Positions 53,335 to 62,067 of a DNA stretch of 64,000 nucleotides are shown here, piece by piece. Position numbers and translations under genes: made by a program. The stretch's first letter is position 1, and every line of letters starts with the position of its first letter. The notes below the pieces were generated by a model. That model was not told where the DNA came from and made no database searches. It saw only the letters and a program-made list of their open reading frames with translations. Source of the stretch: Pedobacter cryoconitis (GTDB lineage Bacteria > Bacteroidota > Bacteroidia > Sphingobacteriales > Sphingobacteriaceae); the NCBI RefSeq assembly GCF_001590605.1, contig NZ_CP014504.1, positions 4,092,001-4,156,000 of the forward strand, read 5' to 3'.

Positions 53335-56300
53335 ATGAAAAAGATTAAAGCAACTAAACCGGATAAGTCTGCTGACAGATCAATCAGCCTGTCTGCAAGT
53401 ATAACTAAAGCCGAACCAAAAAGTGACGGCGGAAGTCTAAGCGCGGGCAATTCTACGCCTGCCGTAATAAGCCCTTTAAAGTTGATTAAAGCCGAAAAGG
53501 TTGGTGGAAGTAATAAAGCTGTTCAGCATGTCAGCAAACATTTTGATATAGTTTTGGCTGTAGATTTTCATTGGACAACCATCCCTATTCCTCCTTCGTT
53601 TGGAATTATTCCATTACCACTACCCCATCCATTTCTGGGGATGGTATTTGATCCCATGGATTATCTGCGTTTTAATATCCCTGTACCTGCATTTGCACAA
53701 GGGCTGATTGGTATGCCAAGCATCCCAATGGGTGGTAGTGTTTTTGTACATGGCCGGCATAAAGCAACCACAACGACAACGGTAATGGGCGTACTGTTAC
53801 CTTTCAGACATATCACTTCTCTTCCTGTTTATTTCATTGTGAATATTGCCGGATCTCCGCATGAGGGAGAGGTTTACTGGGGTTCCACAACGGTAAAAGC
53901 ACAGGGTTCTGAATTAAGTGGTTCAAATCCGGGCCAGGTACTGACCTGCTGGTGTCCGCCAATGGGCTTAAAACCATTGCCTACTGTACCAGCTAAATTA
54001 AAAAAGAATCCACTGGCCTATTTTGCTTTTTACAGTGATTTATTGAGTATGTATGTGCAGATCAATACGGGTAAACCGGTATTGGTTGGAGCAGAATTCA
54101 AACCTCATCAGTATACACTCAAAGAATATGTAATGAGATTTGCAGCGATAGGTTTGATGCGGGGGCTAACTAAGATCGGTGGAAAATTGCTGACAGGGCT
54201 TAATCATATTCTTCAGAATATGTTCGGTGGCAAGTTCAAAAATAATCCTTTATCCAAAATACTTTGTTTCTATGGTCTGGAACCTGTTAATTTCGTTACA
54301 GGAGCTATGTTTTTTGAATGGACAGATTTTGAGCTGCCGGGAGGCCACACTTTACAATGGAACAATGTCTGGCGTAGTGATAAACCTTATGCGGGAATGA
54401 TGGGCAACCAGGTTTATAACAATTACGATTTGTATATCTATCCTGATGCCGAAGCGGGAGTTGCGGGTTTCAGTCATCCTTCGGAAAACATGGTTATGCC
54501 GATGCCCTATATCGAACCTTATTCTGGAAGACAATATGACCGGACGCAGAAAATCTGGATGGAAAGACCGGATGAGCAAACATGGATTTTGACGATTAAC
54601 CAGGATATTTATACTTATAAAGTATTTAAAAGTGCAGATTATGGTGAAATCTATCGGGTTGACCACATTGCTTATACGAATGGCAGTTCTCTTTCTTTTC
54701 AGTATAGAAACGGTTTGTTATCGGTTATCACAGACGATTCGGGCAGAAAGCTTGAAATGGAGCATACTGAAAATGGCGCTGCCATTGCTGCTGTATTTTA
54801 TAAATACAAAAACACCAACCAGCTAATGGTCCGCTATGCTTATGATGAGCAGGGCAATATGATCAGGGTTTATGATCAGGCTGATCAAAGCATCAATTTT
54901 GATTATGATGAAAATAACCGGGTGATCAAAAGGGTTAACCGTAACGGCATGCAGTATTTCTGGCGTTATGATAGCCTTGGCAGGGTTATCCACACCGAAG
55001 GGCAAGATGGATTTATGAGTGGTACACTTCGCTATTTCCCTGAAGAAGGTTATAATGAGGTTCATTATCACAGTGGCAAAACGGAGCGTTATTTTTATGA
55101 CGAGGATGATCTGGTTTATAAAAAAACAGATGCCATGGGCGGTGAAACCTGGTATGAATATAACCGTTATAATGAACGGAAAATGATAGCCAGCCCCGAA
55201 GGAAGAGTGATCGGTTATGAGTATGATGAAATGGGAAATATTACTACTTATCATATGCCGGATGGTGAAGCTTATACTTACCAATATGATTTACAACATA
55301 ATCTTATCTTGCGCAGTGATCCTGCAGGGATGACAGAAACATGGACTTACAATGAACATAATCAGTTGCTGAGACATGTACAAAAAGATGGACGTATGCT
55401 GGAATTTTTCTATGTTGAAGGACAGCAATTACCTGTTTCCTGCAAAGATAACTCCGGACTTGAAATTCTTTGGACTTACAACAGACAGCATCAATTGATT
55501 GAAGCGGTTACGTCTGACGGGAATAGCCGCCGCTGGGAATATGATGATTATGGCAGATTGATCCGTTTTAGTCCAGACGGGTATAAAACCACCACATGGG
55601 AAAGAGATGATATGGGCCGGGTAACGGCAGTGAAATATTTTGGTGAGGAAGCGTTGAAATTCAGATATGATGCCTATGATCTTCCTGTTTATGCCAGTGA
55701 TGGAAATGAAGAATGGCGTATGGATTACACGCCTATGGGTAGTTTAAAAACTCAAACCCGAAGCAGCCGTTTATCGGGCGAAACAGCTCAGACACTGCGT
55801 TTCACTTACGACAAATGGGAAAACTTAAAAGGAATTACGAATGAAAAAGGAGAAATATACAGCTTTTTAAGGGATGCAAATGATGATGTTATACAGGAAA
55901 ATGGTTTTGATGGACAAGAGCAACGATATGTGCGTAACCGTGATGGGCAGGTTATTAAAACTTTACAACCTGATGGAAAAGCAGTGTATCACAATTATGA
56001 TCTGGCTGGAAGACTGGTTTACAGCAAGTATGAAGATGATACTTATCAAGCCTTTCAATATGATAAGTTAGGTTTACTGATTGCAGCAGAAAACGAACTT
56101 TCTTCTGTTAATTTTAGTCGCAATCCATTAGGGATGGTTACCCAGGAAATTCAGGATGGACATAGTATCAGTTATCAATATGATGTTTTTGGTAATCTGG
56201 TAAACCTGAAGAGTTCTCTGGGGGCAGTAGTTGATTATCAGTATGACGCGATGGGTTATCTGAGTAATATGGCAGCTAAATGTGAAGGAGGCCCTGAATG

Positions 56301-57912
56301 GACTGCTGGAATCAGCAGAAATAAAAAAGGACAGGAAGTCCTCCGTAGTTTAAGCGGTGGTGTGACGGCAACTTTTGATTATGACCATGAAGGCCATCCG
56401 ATCAGTCAAAAAGTAGAAGCTGCTAAGTCTATTACGTCTTATAAGCAATACGGCTGGGGACCAAATGATAAGCTGAATACTTGTCTGAATAGCATTACCG
56501 GTGGTAAGGTAAATTACAGATATGATACGTTTGGCAGTCTTTCTTCGGCAACTTATAGTGATGACGGAAAAGTTGTTTATAAGAATCCTGATGCTACCGG
56601 AGATTTGTACAAAACAGCTAACCGTAGTGACAGAAGATATGATAAAGGTGGAAAATTGCTGAAGGATGATCAGTGGTATTACCGTTACGATGCCCATGGA
56701 AATCTGGTTCAGAAAAGTAAACGAAATATAAATGGACTGGAAAGATCTGTGGTTACAGAACCGGAAGGGAACAGCTTATTTGAGAAGAAACTGAACTGGG
56801 GGATTGTTGATCCGAATAGTCCGGTGGCAGACCAGATTACCGGACTGACTGACGCACCTCCGGGATTACCAGAATGGCAGATTGGTGACTGGGCTTATGC
56901 ATGGACGGCTGGAGGGATGATGAAGGCAGTGAAAAACCCTAAGGGAGAAGTAATTCATTTTGAATATGATGCACTGGGAAGACGACGAGCGAAGATAGTT
57001 GGCGAAAAAATATACCGTTACGTTTGGGATGGTAATTTGTTACTCCACGAATGGAACTATCCGCTGGCAGAAAGGCCAAATCTGGTAGTTAATGAAGATG
57101 GATTGCTGAGTTACGATAAGGATGAACCGTTGGGTGAAGAGCTGATTACGTGGGTATATGATCAGAATATATTTACTCCAAGTGCGAAACTGGTTAATGG
57201 AGAACGATATTCTATTGTCAGTGATTATCTGGGTACACCAGTCCAGGCTTTTGATGATACAGGTAAAAAAGTATGGGATTGTGAACTGGATATTTTTGGA
57301 AAAATACGTAAACTTACGGGGGATAAAGGATTTATTCCCTTCCGGTATCAGGGGCAATATGAAGATCAGGAGACTGGTTTGTATTATAATAGGTTTAGGT
57401 ATTATGATGCAGAGATAGGAAAGTATATCAGCAAGGATCCGATTGGGCTAAATGGAGGAATGTCTCTATATAGTTATGTACATGATATAAATAGCTGGAT
57501 TGATGTTTTGGGATTATCAACAAACCCTGGTAGCTTTACAACATTTACTGATAGTAAGGGCTTAACACTTACTGTTAATGGTTATACTGACATAAGTCAT
57601 TTAAATGATGCTCAACTTAAAGCATTGTATTATGCGAATAAGGGTTCAGGTAGAGGCCTGTCTCCGAAAGATGCAAAGGGCAATGTAATAGTCCTACATC
57701 ATTACAAACAAAAACCAGAAGGCCCAATTGTTGCTATGCCACAACATCAGCATGACAAACCACACACTAACCCTGGGCAACATCCAAATGGGAAGACTAA
57801 AGGTGGTGGCTTAACCGCTGATGAAAGAATTGCATTTAATGATTGGAAAAAGGATTACCACGCTAACCTAGCAGAGACTGAAATGAAATCTAGAGGACTA
57901 AAATATAAATAA
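53335..57912 (+). CDS. RHS polymorphic toxin with PAAR-like front and HNH (LHH-like) nuclease tip
   Basis: 1525 residues. N-terminal ~300 residues carry PAAR-like Pro/Gly-rich segments (GMPSIPMGGSVFVHGRHKAT) plus hydrophobic patches. A long series of RHS/YD repeats (e.g. YDEQGNMIRVYDQADQSINF, YDSLGRVIHTEGQDG) forms the cocoon, ending at the conserved PFRYQGQYEDQETGLYYNRF and the DPIGLNGGMSLYSYV core end. The variable tip (residues ~1396-1525) carries VIVLHHYKQKPEGPIVAMPQ + HQHDKPH, an LHH-type HNH/Endo VII nuclease motif. Base composition becomes A/T-rich at the tip, as in exchangeable toxin cassettes. A SUKH immunity gene follows 3 bases later. Confidence 0.9.
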   Translation: MKKIKATKPDKSADRSISLSASITKAEPKSDGGSLSAGNSTPAVISPLKLIKAEKVGGSNKAVQHVSKHFDIVLAVDFHWTTIPIPPSFGIIPLPLPHPFLGMVFDPMDYLRFNIPVPAFAQGLIGMPSIPMGGSVFVHGRHKATTTTTVMGVLLPFRHITSLPVYFIVNIAGSPHEGEVYWGSTTVKAQGSELSGSNPGQVLTCWCPPMGLKPLPTVPAKLKKNPLAYFAFYSDLLSMYVQINTGKPVLVGAEFKPHQYTLKEYVMRFAAIGLMRGLTKIGGKLLTGLNHILQNMFGGKFKNNPLSKILCFYGLEPVNFVTGAMFFEWTDFELPGGHTLQWNNVWRSDKPYAGMMGNQVYNNYDLYIYPDAEAGVAGFSHPSENMVMPMPYIEPYSGRQYDRTQKIWMERPDEQTWILTINQDIYTYKVFKSADYGEIYRVDHIAYTNGSSLSFQYRNGLLSVITDDSGRKLEMEHTENGAAIAAVFYKYKNTNQLMVRYAYDEQGNMIRVYDQADQSINFDYDENNRVIKRVNRNGMQYFWRYDSLGRVIHTEGQDGFMSGTLRYFPEEGYNEVHYHSGKTERYFYDEDDLVYKKTDAMGGETWYEYNRYNERKMIASPEGRVIGYEYDEMGNITTYHMPDGEAYTYQYDLQHNLILRSDPAGMTETWTYNEHNQLLRHVQKDGRMLEFFYVEGQQLPVSCKDNSGLEILWTYNRQHQLIEAVTSDGNSRRWEYDDYGRLIRFSPDGYKTTTWERDDMGRVTAVKYFGEEALKFRYDAYDLPVYASDGNEEWRMDYTPMGSLKTQTRSSRLSGETAQTLRFTYDKWENLKGITNEKGEIYSFLRDANDDVIQENGFDGQEQRYVRNRDGQVIKTLQPDGKAVYHNYDLAGRLVYSKYEDDTYQAFQYDKLGLLIAAENELSSVNFSRNPLGMVTQEIQDGHSISYQYDVFGNLVNLKSSLGAVVDYQYDAMGYLSNMAAKCEGGPEWTAGISRNKKGQEVLRSLSGGVTATFDYDHEGHPISQKVEAAKSITSYKQYGWGPNDKLNTCLNSITGGKVNYRYDTFGSLSSATYSDDGKVVYKNPDATGDLYKTANRSDRRYDKGGKLLKDDQWYYRYDAHGNLVQKSKRNINGLERSVVTEPEGNSLFEKKLNWGIVDPNSPVADQITGLTDAPPGLPEWQIGDWAYAWTAGGMMKAVKNPKGEVIHFEYDALGRRRAKIVGEKIYRYVWDGNLLLHEWNYPLAERPNLVVNEDGLLSYDKDEPLGEELITWVYDQNIFTPSAKLVNGERYSIVSDYLGTPVQAFDDTGKKVWDCELDIFGKIRKLTGDKGFIPFRYQGQYEDQETGLYYNRFRYYDAEIGKYISKDPIGLNGGMSLYSYVHDINSWIDVLGLSTNPGSFTTFTDSKGLTLTVNGYTDISHLNDAQLKALYYANKGSGRGLSPKDAKGNVIVLHHYKQKPEGPIVAMPQHQHDKPHTNPGQHPNGKTKGGGLTADERIAFNDWKKDYHANLAETEMKSRGLKYK

Positions 57913-57915
57913 AAT

Positions 57916-58353
57916 ATGAACGAGAACTTAATCAAAAGAATAGAAGATTTTTTATTCGATAAGGATAATTCATTATTCTTAGGCAAACCTGCAGAAGATA
58001 AAATAATTACTGATGCAGAGAAAAAACTAAATGTAAAATTTGACAAAGATTATATTCAATTCATTAAATTATTTGGAGGCAGTTTTGTTGGACTTCCTGT
58101 ATATGCTTTCTCAAATTCAGAGATGCTATCAGGCCAAACAGTAGTCGACCTAACAAATGAATTTAGAGAATCTTATGAAGTTGATGACAGATGCCCAATT
58201 ATACAATCAAGTTATGTCATTTCTGTTGAAGGCAATGGTGATCCTATAATGATTAATCCTTCGGGAGAAGTTTTAATTTACTACCATGATGATGATTTAG
58301 TGGAAACAATAGCCCCTTCATTTGAAAAATTGATAGAGAACAACCTGAATTGA
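57916..58353 (+). CDS. SMI1/KNR4 (SUKH) immunity protein for the RHS toxin
   Basis: 145 residues. SUKH superfamily pattern: ITDAEKKLNVKFDKDYIQFI followed by KLFGGSFVG, and the C-terminal PSFEKLIENNL. SUKH proteins are common immunity proteins for nuclease toxins. It starts 3 bases after the toxin stop codon, the normal place for the cognate immunity gene. Confidence 0.88.
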   Translation: MNENLIKRIEDFLFDKDNSLFLGKPAEDKIITDAEKKLNVKFDKDYIQFIKLFGGSFVGLPVYAFSNSEMLSGQTVVDLTNEFRESYEVDDRCPIIQSSYVISVEGNGDPIMINPSGEVLIYYHDDDLVETIAPSFEKLIENNLN

Positions 58354-58414
58354 TCCTAAGTTCTAGAATTTAAAAATCTGAAGCAAGAAATTAAACGCAT
58401 TGTAAGTCTAAAAT

Positions 58415-58846
58415 ATGTTATCAGATAAAATAAAGAATTTTTGCAAAAGCAAAAATTGGTGGTATGAGGAATTTACACAACAATATTCCAATGTAATATT
58501 AGATTTAGAAATCTCTTTAGATTCAGATTTTGCACAGTTCTATTTGCATGCAGAACAGGGGCCAACATTTTATAGCAGGAAAAAGGAACTCTATCAAATT
58601 TGTTGGTCTTCAATTAACTCATCGTATATGGATCAAATAAATCATTTACAAAAAGTATTGGCCATACCACATGAATATATTCCTCTTGACAGTTTTGAAG
58701 GTGAGGGTGGTTTTTTTTATAATCGAAAAACAGAAGAGGTCATAGAAATAGCATTAGGAGAAAAGTTGAAAGATTTTTTAGATGGTAAATTACTTCCTCA
58801 ATGGAAAACCATTAATAGTTTCCTTGAGTGGTATTTTGAATTATAG
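58415..58846 (+). CDS. SUKH-like second immunity protein
   Basis: 143 residues, a divergent SUKH/SMI1-type layout: AEQGPTFYSRKKELYQICWS, IPLDSFEGEGGFFYNRKTEE, and the tail WKTINSFLEWYFEL. Not close to the first SUKH gene. A broken near-copy of its central and C-terminal parts lies at 60508-60757. It probably protects against the same or a former toxin tip at this locus. Composition is very A/T-rich. Confidence 0.7.
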   Translation: MLSDKIKNFCKSKNWWYEEFTQQYSNVILDLEISLDSDFAQFYLHAEQGPTFYSRKKELYQICWSSINSSYMDQINHLQKVLAIPHEYIPLDSFEGEGGFFYNRKTEEVIEIALGEKLKDFLDGKLLPQWKTINSFLEWYFEL

Positions 58847-58928
58847 CGAGCTCAATCTGTTTTTCCTACCGTAGCCATTCGATTATTTATGTTAGCTTAT
58901 AAAAAGAGATAGCAAAATGTAATTAATC

Positions 58929-59246
58929 ATGAAAAATAAACCCCTTAATAAAATGTCTAAATTTCATGATGTAATAAATGAATTTGATGTCCTGCAAAAC
59001 AATTATGAATTTGACAATTTAACAGGTGGCAAAAAAGATTTTGATTTAGTACATGAAAGATTAAAGGAAAGCGGCGAGTTAAAATCAAAAGCCGAAGCTA
59101 AAAGGTTCTTAAAAGAGAATGGTTTAACAGCTCACCATCATCAGGATATGAGAACGATAGAATTGATTCCATCTGACTTACATAATAATGTGCCACATGA
59201 AGGGGGCGCATCTAAATTGAGAAAAATTACCGGAGCCTATCATTAA
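58929..59246 (+). CDS. Orphan WHH-like HNH nuclease toxin domain
   Basis: 105 residues with no delivery domain, signal or RHS core. The C-terminal half carries GLTAHHHQDMRTIELIPSDL then HNNVPHEGGAS. This is the WHH-type HNH/Endo VII pattern (HHHQD...M.L+P..+H....H.GG) with Ala in place of Trp. It looks like a displaced tip from another RHS or polymorphic toxin, kept beside its immunity gene. The ATG at 58953 is an alternative start. Whether it is expressed is unknown. Confidence 0.72.
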   Translation: MKNKPLNKMSKFHDVINEFDVLQNNYEFDNLTGGKKDFDLVHERLKESGELKSKAEAKRFLKENGLTAHHHQDMRTIELIPSDLHNNVPHEGGASKLRKITGAYH

Positions 59247-59266
59247 GCTATTAAAGCATAGAATAT

Positions 59267-59857
59267 ATGAAAAATAAAATAGAAGAACATTTTGATGAAA
59301 TTGGAGGAGTTACATTTAATGCATCCAATCAAGTCTCATCTAAAGAATTTGAGCACGAAATAAATATATTGGAAGAATATTTCTCCTCTAAAATTAATAA
59401 TGTTTTACTTGAAACATGGTTTCAGTATAACGGACAAATTTTTAAAGAGAGTATTGGGATCGAAGTGAAAGAGAATATTCCAATCTTGGGAGATTCGAAA
59501 TTTATAGACTTTGGACGCTTTTTTTCCATTGTAAATAGAGGTGACAATGTTTTCGGGATGATTAAAAGCAATGATGATATATTTAATAAGCATTTCCTCC
59601 CTTTTTCGGAAGCACTAGAGGGTGATTTTTTTGCTTATAACATTATTGATAAAGGAGTATATTATATCCTACATGATTTTAATGAGAATGAAAAACCTAA
59701 TTACAAAGTCTCTGATAGCGTTGAAAACTTCTTTTTATCCCTAAAGAGAGAGACCCAAGATCAACTAGAAGAAAACAATACTCCAAAATTAGTGAAAGAA
59801 AAAGTTTCATCTTCTCTATTGGATAAATTGAAAAAATTCAAAAAAGACAATCCATAG
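59267..59857 (+). CDS. SUKH-like immunity protein paired with the orphan toxin
   Basis: 196 residues, starting 20 bases after the WHH-like toxin. SUKH/SMI1-type features: SIVNRGDNVFGMIKSNDDIF, FLPFSEALEGDFFAYNI and YYILHDFNENEKPNYKVSDS, which resemble SUKH immunity proteins of nuclease tips. A Lys-rich C-terminal tail (LDKLKKFKKDNP) extends beyond the domain. Likely the cognate antidote of the preceding cassette. Confidence 0.75.
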   Translation: MKNKIEEHFDEIGGVTFNASNQVSSKEFEHEINILEEYFSSKINNVLLETWFQYNGQIFKESIGIEVKENIPILGDSKFIDFGRFFSIVNRGDNVFGMIKSNDDIFNKHFLPFSEALEGDFFAYNIIDKGVYYILHDFNENEKPNYKVSDSVENFFLSLKRETQDQLEENNTPKLVKEKVSSSLLDKLKKFKKDNP

Positions 59858-59906
59858 GTGTTTATTAATAATATCCACTAATAAAGAATAGACGTATAAA
59901 TAATTT

Positions 59907-60500
59907 ATGAAATCTATTAAGCCAAAAGAATCAGCCTTTATATATAATCCAAAAGGTAATGAACTAACCTTAATAGCAGACCTGAGATTTAATTATGATT
60001 TAAATTGCCGAAGATTTCTATTAGATGAAAATCCTTACGGTGAACCATCCCTAGTAGAAATATCTGATGTCAAAATCAATGAAGAATCAACAGTATTATC
60101 TTTTCATGCATTTTATCGAAAGAAAGAAGTTGATTTTAGATTAGAAAGCACCAATAGTCGTGACAATATAATTTTTCAAACAATTGCAAATTTTGACCTT
60201 TCATTTAATGGTAAAGAAGATCTTGATAAAGTTCAATTATTTTTCAAAGGCGGAAAATTCAACGAGTTAGAAACCCTAAAACAATCATCAGATTATGAAT
60301 TAATTTCATCATTAACAATATTTAATGACAATGATGAAATTGTATTAATTAAACAGAATCCATGGGGTAGGTTTAAAGTAGGTGCTATCGAACTCACAGA
60401 TAAACAGCAAATAATTTACAAATTGGAAGATGGTTCAAGTGGTATATATCAGGTAGATATTAATCCTGAAGTTTACAGTATCTTCTCTAAATTAATTTAA
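59907..60500 (+). CDS. Unknown small protein in the immunity array, 197 aa
   Basis: No family recognised. Beta-rich with no signal peptide or membrane helix; segments such as FIYNPKGNELTLIADLRFNY and VLIKQNPWGRFKVGA show a regular strand pattern. Very A/T-rich like its neighbours. By position between immunity genes it is probably an immunity protein or a passenger of an exchanged cassette; this is not shown by sequence. Confidence 0.55.
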   Translation: MKSIKPKESAFIYNPKGNELTLIADLRFNYDLNCRRFLLDENPYGEPSLVEISDVKINEESTVLSFHAFYRKKEVDFRLESTNSRDNIIFQTIANFDLSFNGKEDLDKVQLFFKGGKFNELETLKQSSDYELISSLTIFNDNDEIVLIKQNPWGRFKVGAIELTDKQQIIYKLEDGSSGIYQVDINPEVYSIFSKLI

Positions 60501-60507
60501 TATTTCT

Positions 60508-60757
60508 ATTGACAGTTTTGAAGGTGGAGGTGGTTTCTTTTACAATCGAAAACAGATAGCCCAATTGTTGCCATGCCACAACATATTGAGAAACTATTTC
60601 TCGAATTGAGTGGAGAAATGAAGACCTTCTTTGAGAAATTTGGATTAAAAGAAACTAAGGATAAAGTGTGGGAATTATGGCCATCCCGAAAAATATATAC
60701 CACTCACTAGCTTGAATAAGAAGACACATGGAAAACATTTAATGAATTTTTAGAATC
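60508..60757 (+). pseudogene. Mosaic pseudogene: immunity fragment joined to toxin fragment
   Basis: The first 50 bases (60509-60557) nearly repeat 58686-58735 of the second SUKH gene (IDSFEGGGGFFYNRK versus LDSFEGEGGFFYNRK), with a one-base deletion in an A run that shifts the frame. Directly joined, 60558-60584 matches 57721-57747 of the RHS toxin tip (SPIVAMPQH versus GPIVAMPQH) at 25 of 27 bases. Further on, TWKTFNEFLES (to ~60757), after an in-frame TAG, recalls the SUKH tail QWKTINSFLEW. It is a recombination scar of older toxin/immunity cassettes. Confidence 0.8.
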
Positions 60758-60788
60758 CACTCCCCCCACTATAGTCATCAGACTAAAT

Positions 60789-61274
60789 ATGAAATATAAA
60801 CTCTTTGCCGAACTAAACGGATTTGTTATTTACAATCCATTACTACTAGAAGATTACTTAGATAAAAATTCTTTAGATAAAAAAGATGTTTTCAAACATT
60901 TTACAGAAACTGAACATGGTGACATAATTACCAGAGAAGGAATCGCTATTCCAATAATCGGACTTCCTGATGATTATTATAACTTTCAGATAGGGAATAA
61001 AACAACCGTACAAAATAAAATGATTGATTCTTCAGGCTGGATATTCAATGGTCAAAATGGAATAGTTAGAATAATTGGGATTGGTTACTTTAAAGATATG
61101 AGCGCTATAAACGAAATCAATAGTCTGAATTTTAGAATGGAAGAAGGTTGGAAAGAATTAAGTATAATAAGTTATTATGACGATGAGCCAGGATTTATAC
61201 TAGAATTTGAGGCTGCTGACCATAAGCCAGATTTCTCCGGAGATCTCGAAACTAATTATGGATTTGAGTGGTAA
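60789..61274 (+). CDS. Unknown small protein at the end of the immunity array, 161 aa
   Basis: No family recognised. No signal peptide or membrane helix. It has the size, acidity and A/T-rich composition of polymorphic-toxin immunity proteins (FKHFTETEHGDIITREGIAI, SYYDDEPGFILEFEAADHKP). It follows the mosaic pseudogene and is the last gene before the strong terminator at 61454-61488. An immunity role is inference from context. Confidence 0.55.
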   Translation: MKYKLFAELNGFVIYNPLLLEDYLDKNSLDKKDVFKHFTETEHGDIITREGIAIPIIGLPDDYYNFQIGNKTTVQNKMIDSSGWIFNGQNGIVRIIGIGYFKDMSAINEINSLNFRMEEGWKELSIISYYDDEPGFILEFEAADHKPDFSGDLETNYGFEW

Positions 61275-61453
61275 GAAACAGATTTATTATTAGAATTATT
61301 AAGTCAAAAGGCAATGAGTTAGGTAGATTTCAAATGAAACCGTCCGAAACGTCTGTCAAACAACTATGATCAATTCAACAAAAAAACTGTCGAACTTCCC
61401 TGTATTTTATAGTCTGCATTACAAAAAGTGACAGAAAAATACTTTAAAAATCA

Positions 61454-61488
61454 AAAAAGCCTGTTTTCATTATAAAAACAGGCTTTTT
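61454..61488. terminator. Bidirectional terminator between the T6SS island and tRNA-Phe
   Basis: A perfect 14-bp stem AAAAAGCCTGTTTT/AAAACAGGCTTTTT with a 7-base loop. It gives a T run in both directions, ending the immunity array and the tRNA transcript. Confidence 0.85.
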
Positions 61489-61495
61489 GTAGAAG

Positions 61496-61568
61496 TGGTG
61501 TGGGCCGGGATCGAACCGGCGACACAAGGATTTTCAATCCTTTGCTCTACCGACTGAGCTACCGCACC
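61496..61568 (-). tRNA. tRNA-Phe (GAA)
   Basis: A complete cloverleaf on the minus strand, 73 bases without CCA. D arm GCTC-AGTCGGTA-GAGC, anticodon stem AAGGA/TCCTT with loop TTGAAAA (anticodon GAA), variable loop GTGTC, T arm GCCGG-TTCGATC-CCGGC, discriminator A; CCA is not encoded. The acceptor stem GGTGCGG/CCACACC has a C-A mismatch at pair 5:68. It has its own promoter and terminator. Confidence 0.94.
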
Positions 61569-61619
61569 ATCCTTTTATTAACATGATTTCGATCATGCTC
61601 CACCTCGGTTGGTGGGCTG

Positions 61620-61648
61620 CAAATGTAGTTTCTTTTTTTGGATTTCAA
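61620..61648 (-). promoter_or_regulatory. tRNA-Phe promoter
   Basis: On the minus strand TTG at 61646-61648 and TACATTTG at 61620-61627 are 18 bases apart, a full match to the Bacteroidota housekeeping promoter. A small CATGAT-TTCG-ATCATG hairpin lies in the short leader before the tRNA. Confidence 0.72.
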
Positions 61649-61684
61649 AATGGTTAGTGCATTTTATTTAAAAAAAATGCATTT

Positions 61685-62065
61685 TTATTCATCTGAGTCA
61701 GAATTCACAGGCTCCAGTGTCTTCAACTCTTCTTCAGTAAACAGCCTTGAATGTATAATAAATCCAACATCCAGCGTTGATTCAAGGGAGAAACCGGCGG
61801 CTCTCCCTTCAATAACATCTACAGTAAGCTGGGTATGTTTCCAGTATTCAAACTGATCTCCAGCCATATAAAACTTACATCCTTCAATTTCTCCAAGGCA
61901 AACATCATTAGATCCGATCAGAAAACCTCCTTTTTCAAAACAATGTGGATAGGATCCCTCACAACATCCTCCGCTCTGATGAAAAAACAGCTCACCATAT
62001 TCAACTTTCAATTGATTGATTACACCTATGGCTTTTTCTGTAACTAAGATTCTCTTGCTGCTCAT
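61685..62065 (-). CDS. DUF779 domain protein
   Basis: 126 residues. It has the DUF779 pattern with a Cys/His cluster: QSGGCCEGSYPHCF, then FLIGSNDVCLGEIEGC and FYMAGDQFEYWKHTQLTVDV. DUF779 genes are usually found beside aldehyde dehydrogenases of the AcoD/ExaC kind, as here. The conserved cysteines suggest metal binding or redox function. It lies 2 bases after the stop of the dehydrogenase gene and ends the operon. Confidence 0.9.
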   Translation of the reverse strand: MSSKRILVTEKAIGVINQLKVEYGELFFHQSGGCCEGSYPHCFEKGGFLIGSNDVCLGEIEGCKFYMAGDQFEYWKHTQLTVDVIEGRAAGFSLESTLDVGFIIHSRLFTEEELKTLEPVNSDSDE

Positions 62066-62067
62066 GA

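Noticed and set aside
54823-55284. 153-codon minus-strand ORF inside the RHS gene
   Set aside because: Ile/His-rich shadow of the repetitive YD coding sequence; no family features.
50196-61274. A complete type VI secretion system
   Set aside because: No TssB/C sheath, TssE/F/G/K baseplate, membrane complex or ClpV gene is present; only VgrG, adaptor and effector genes.
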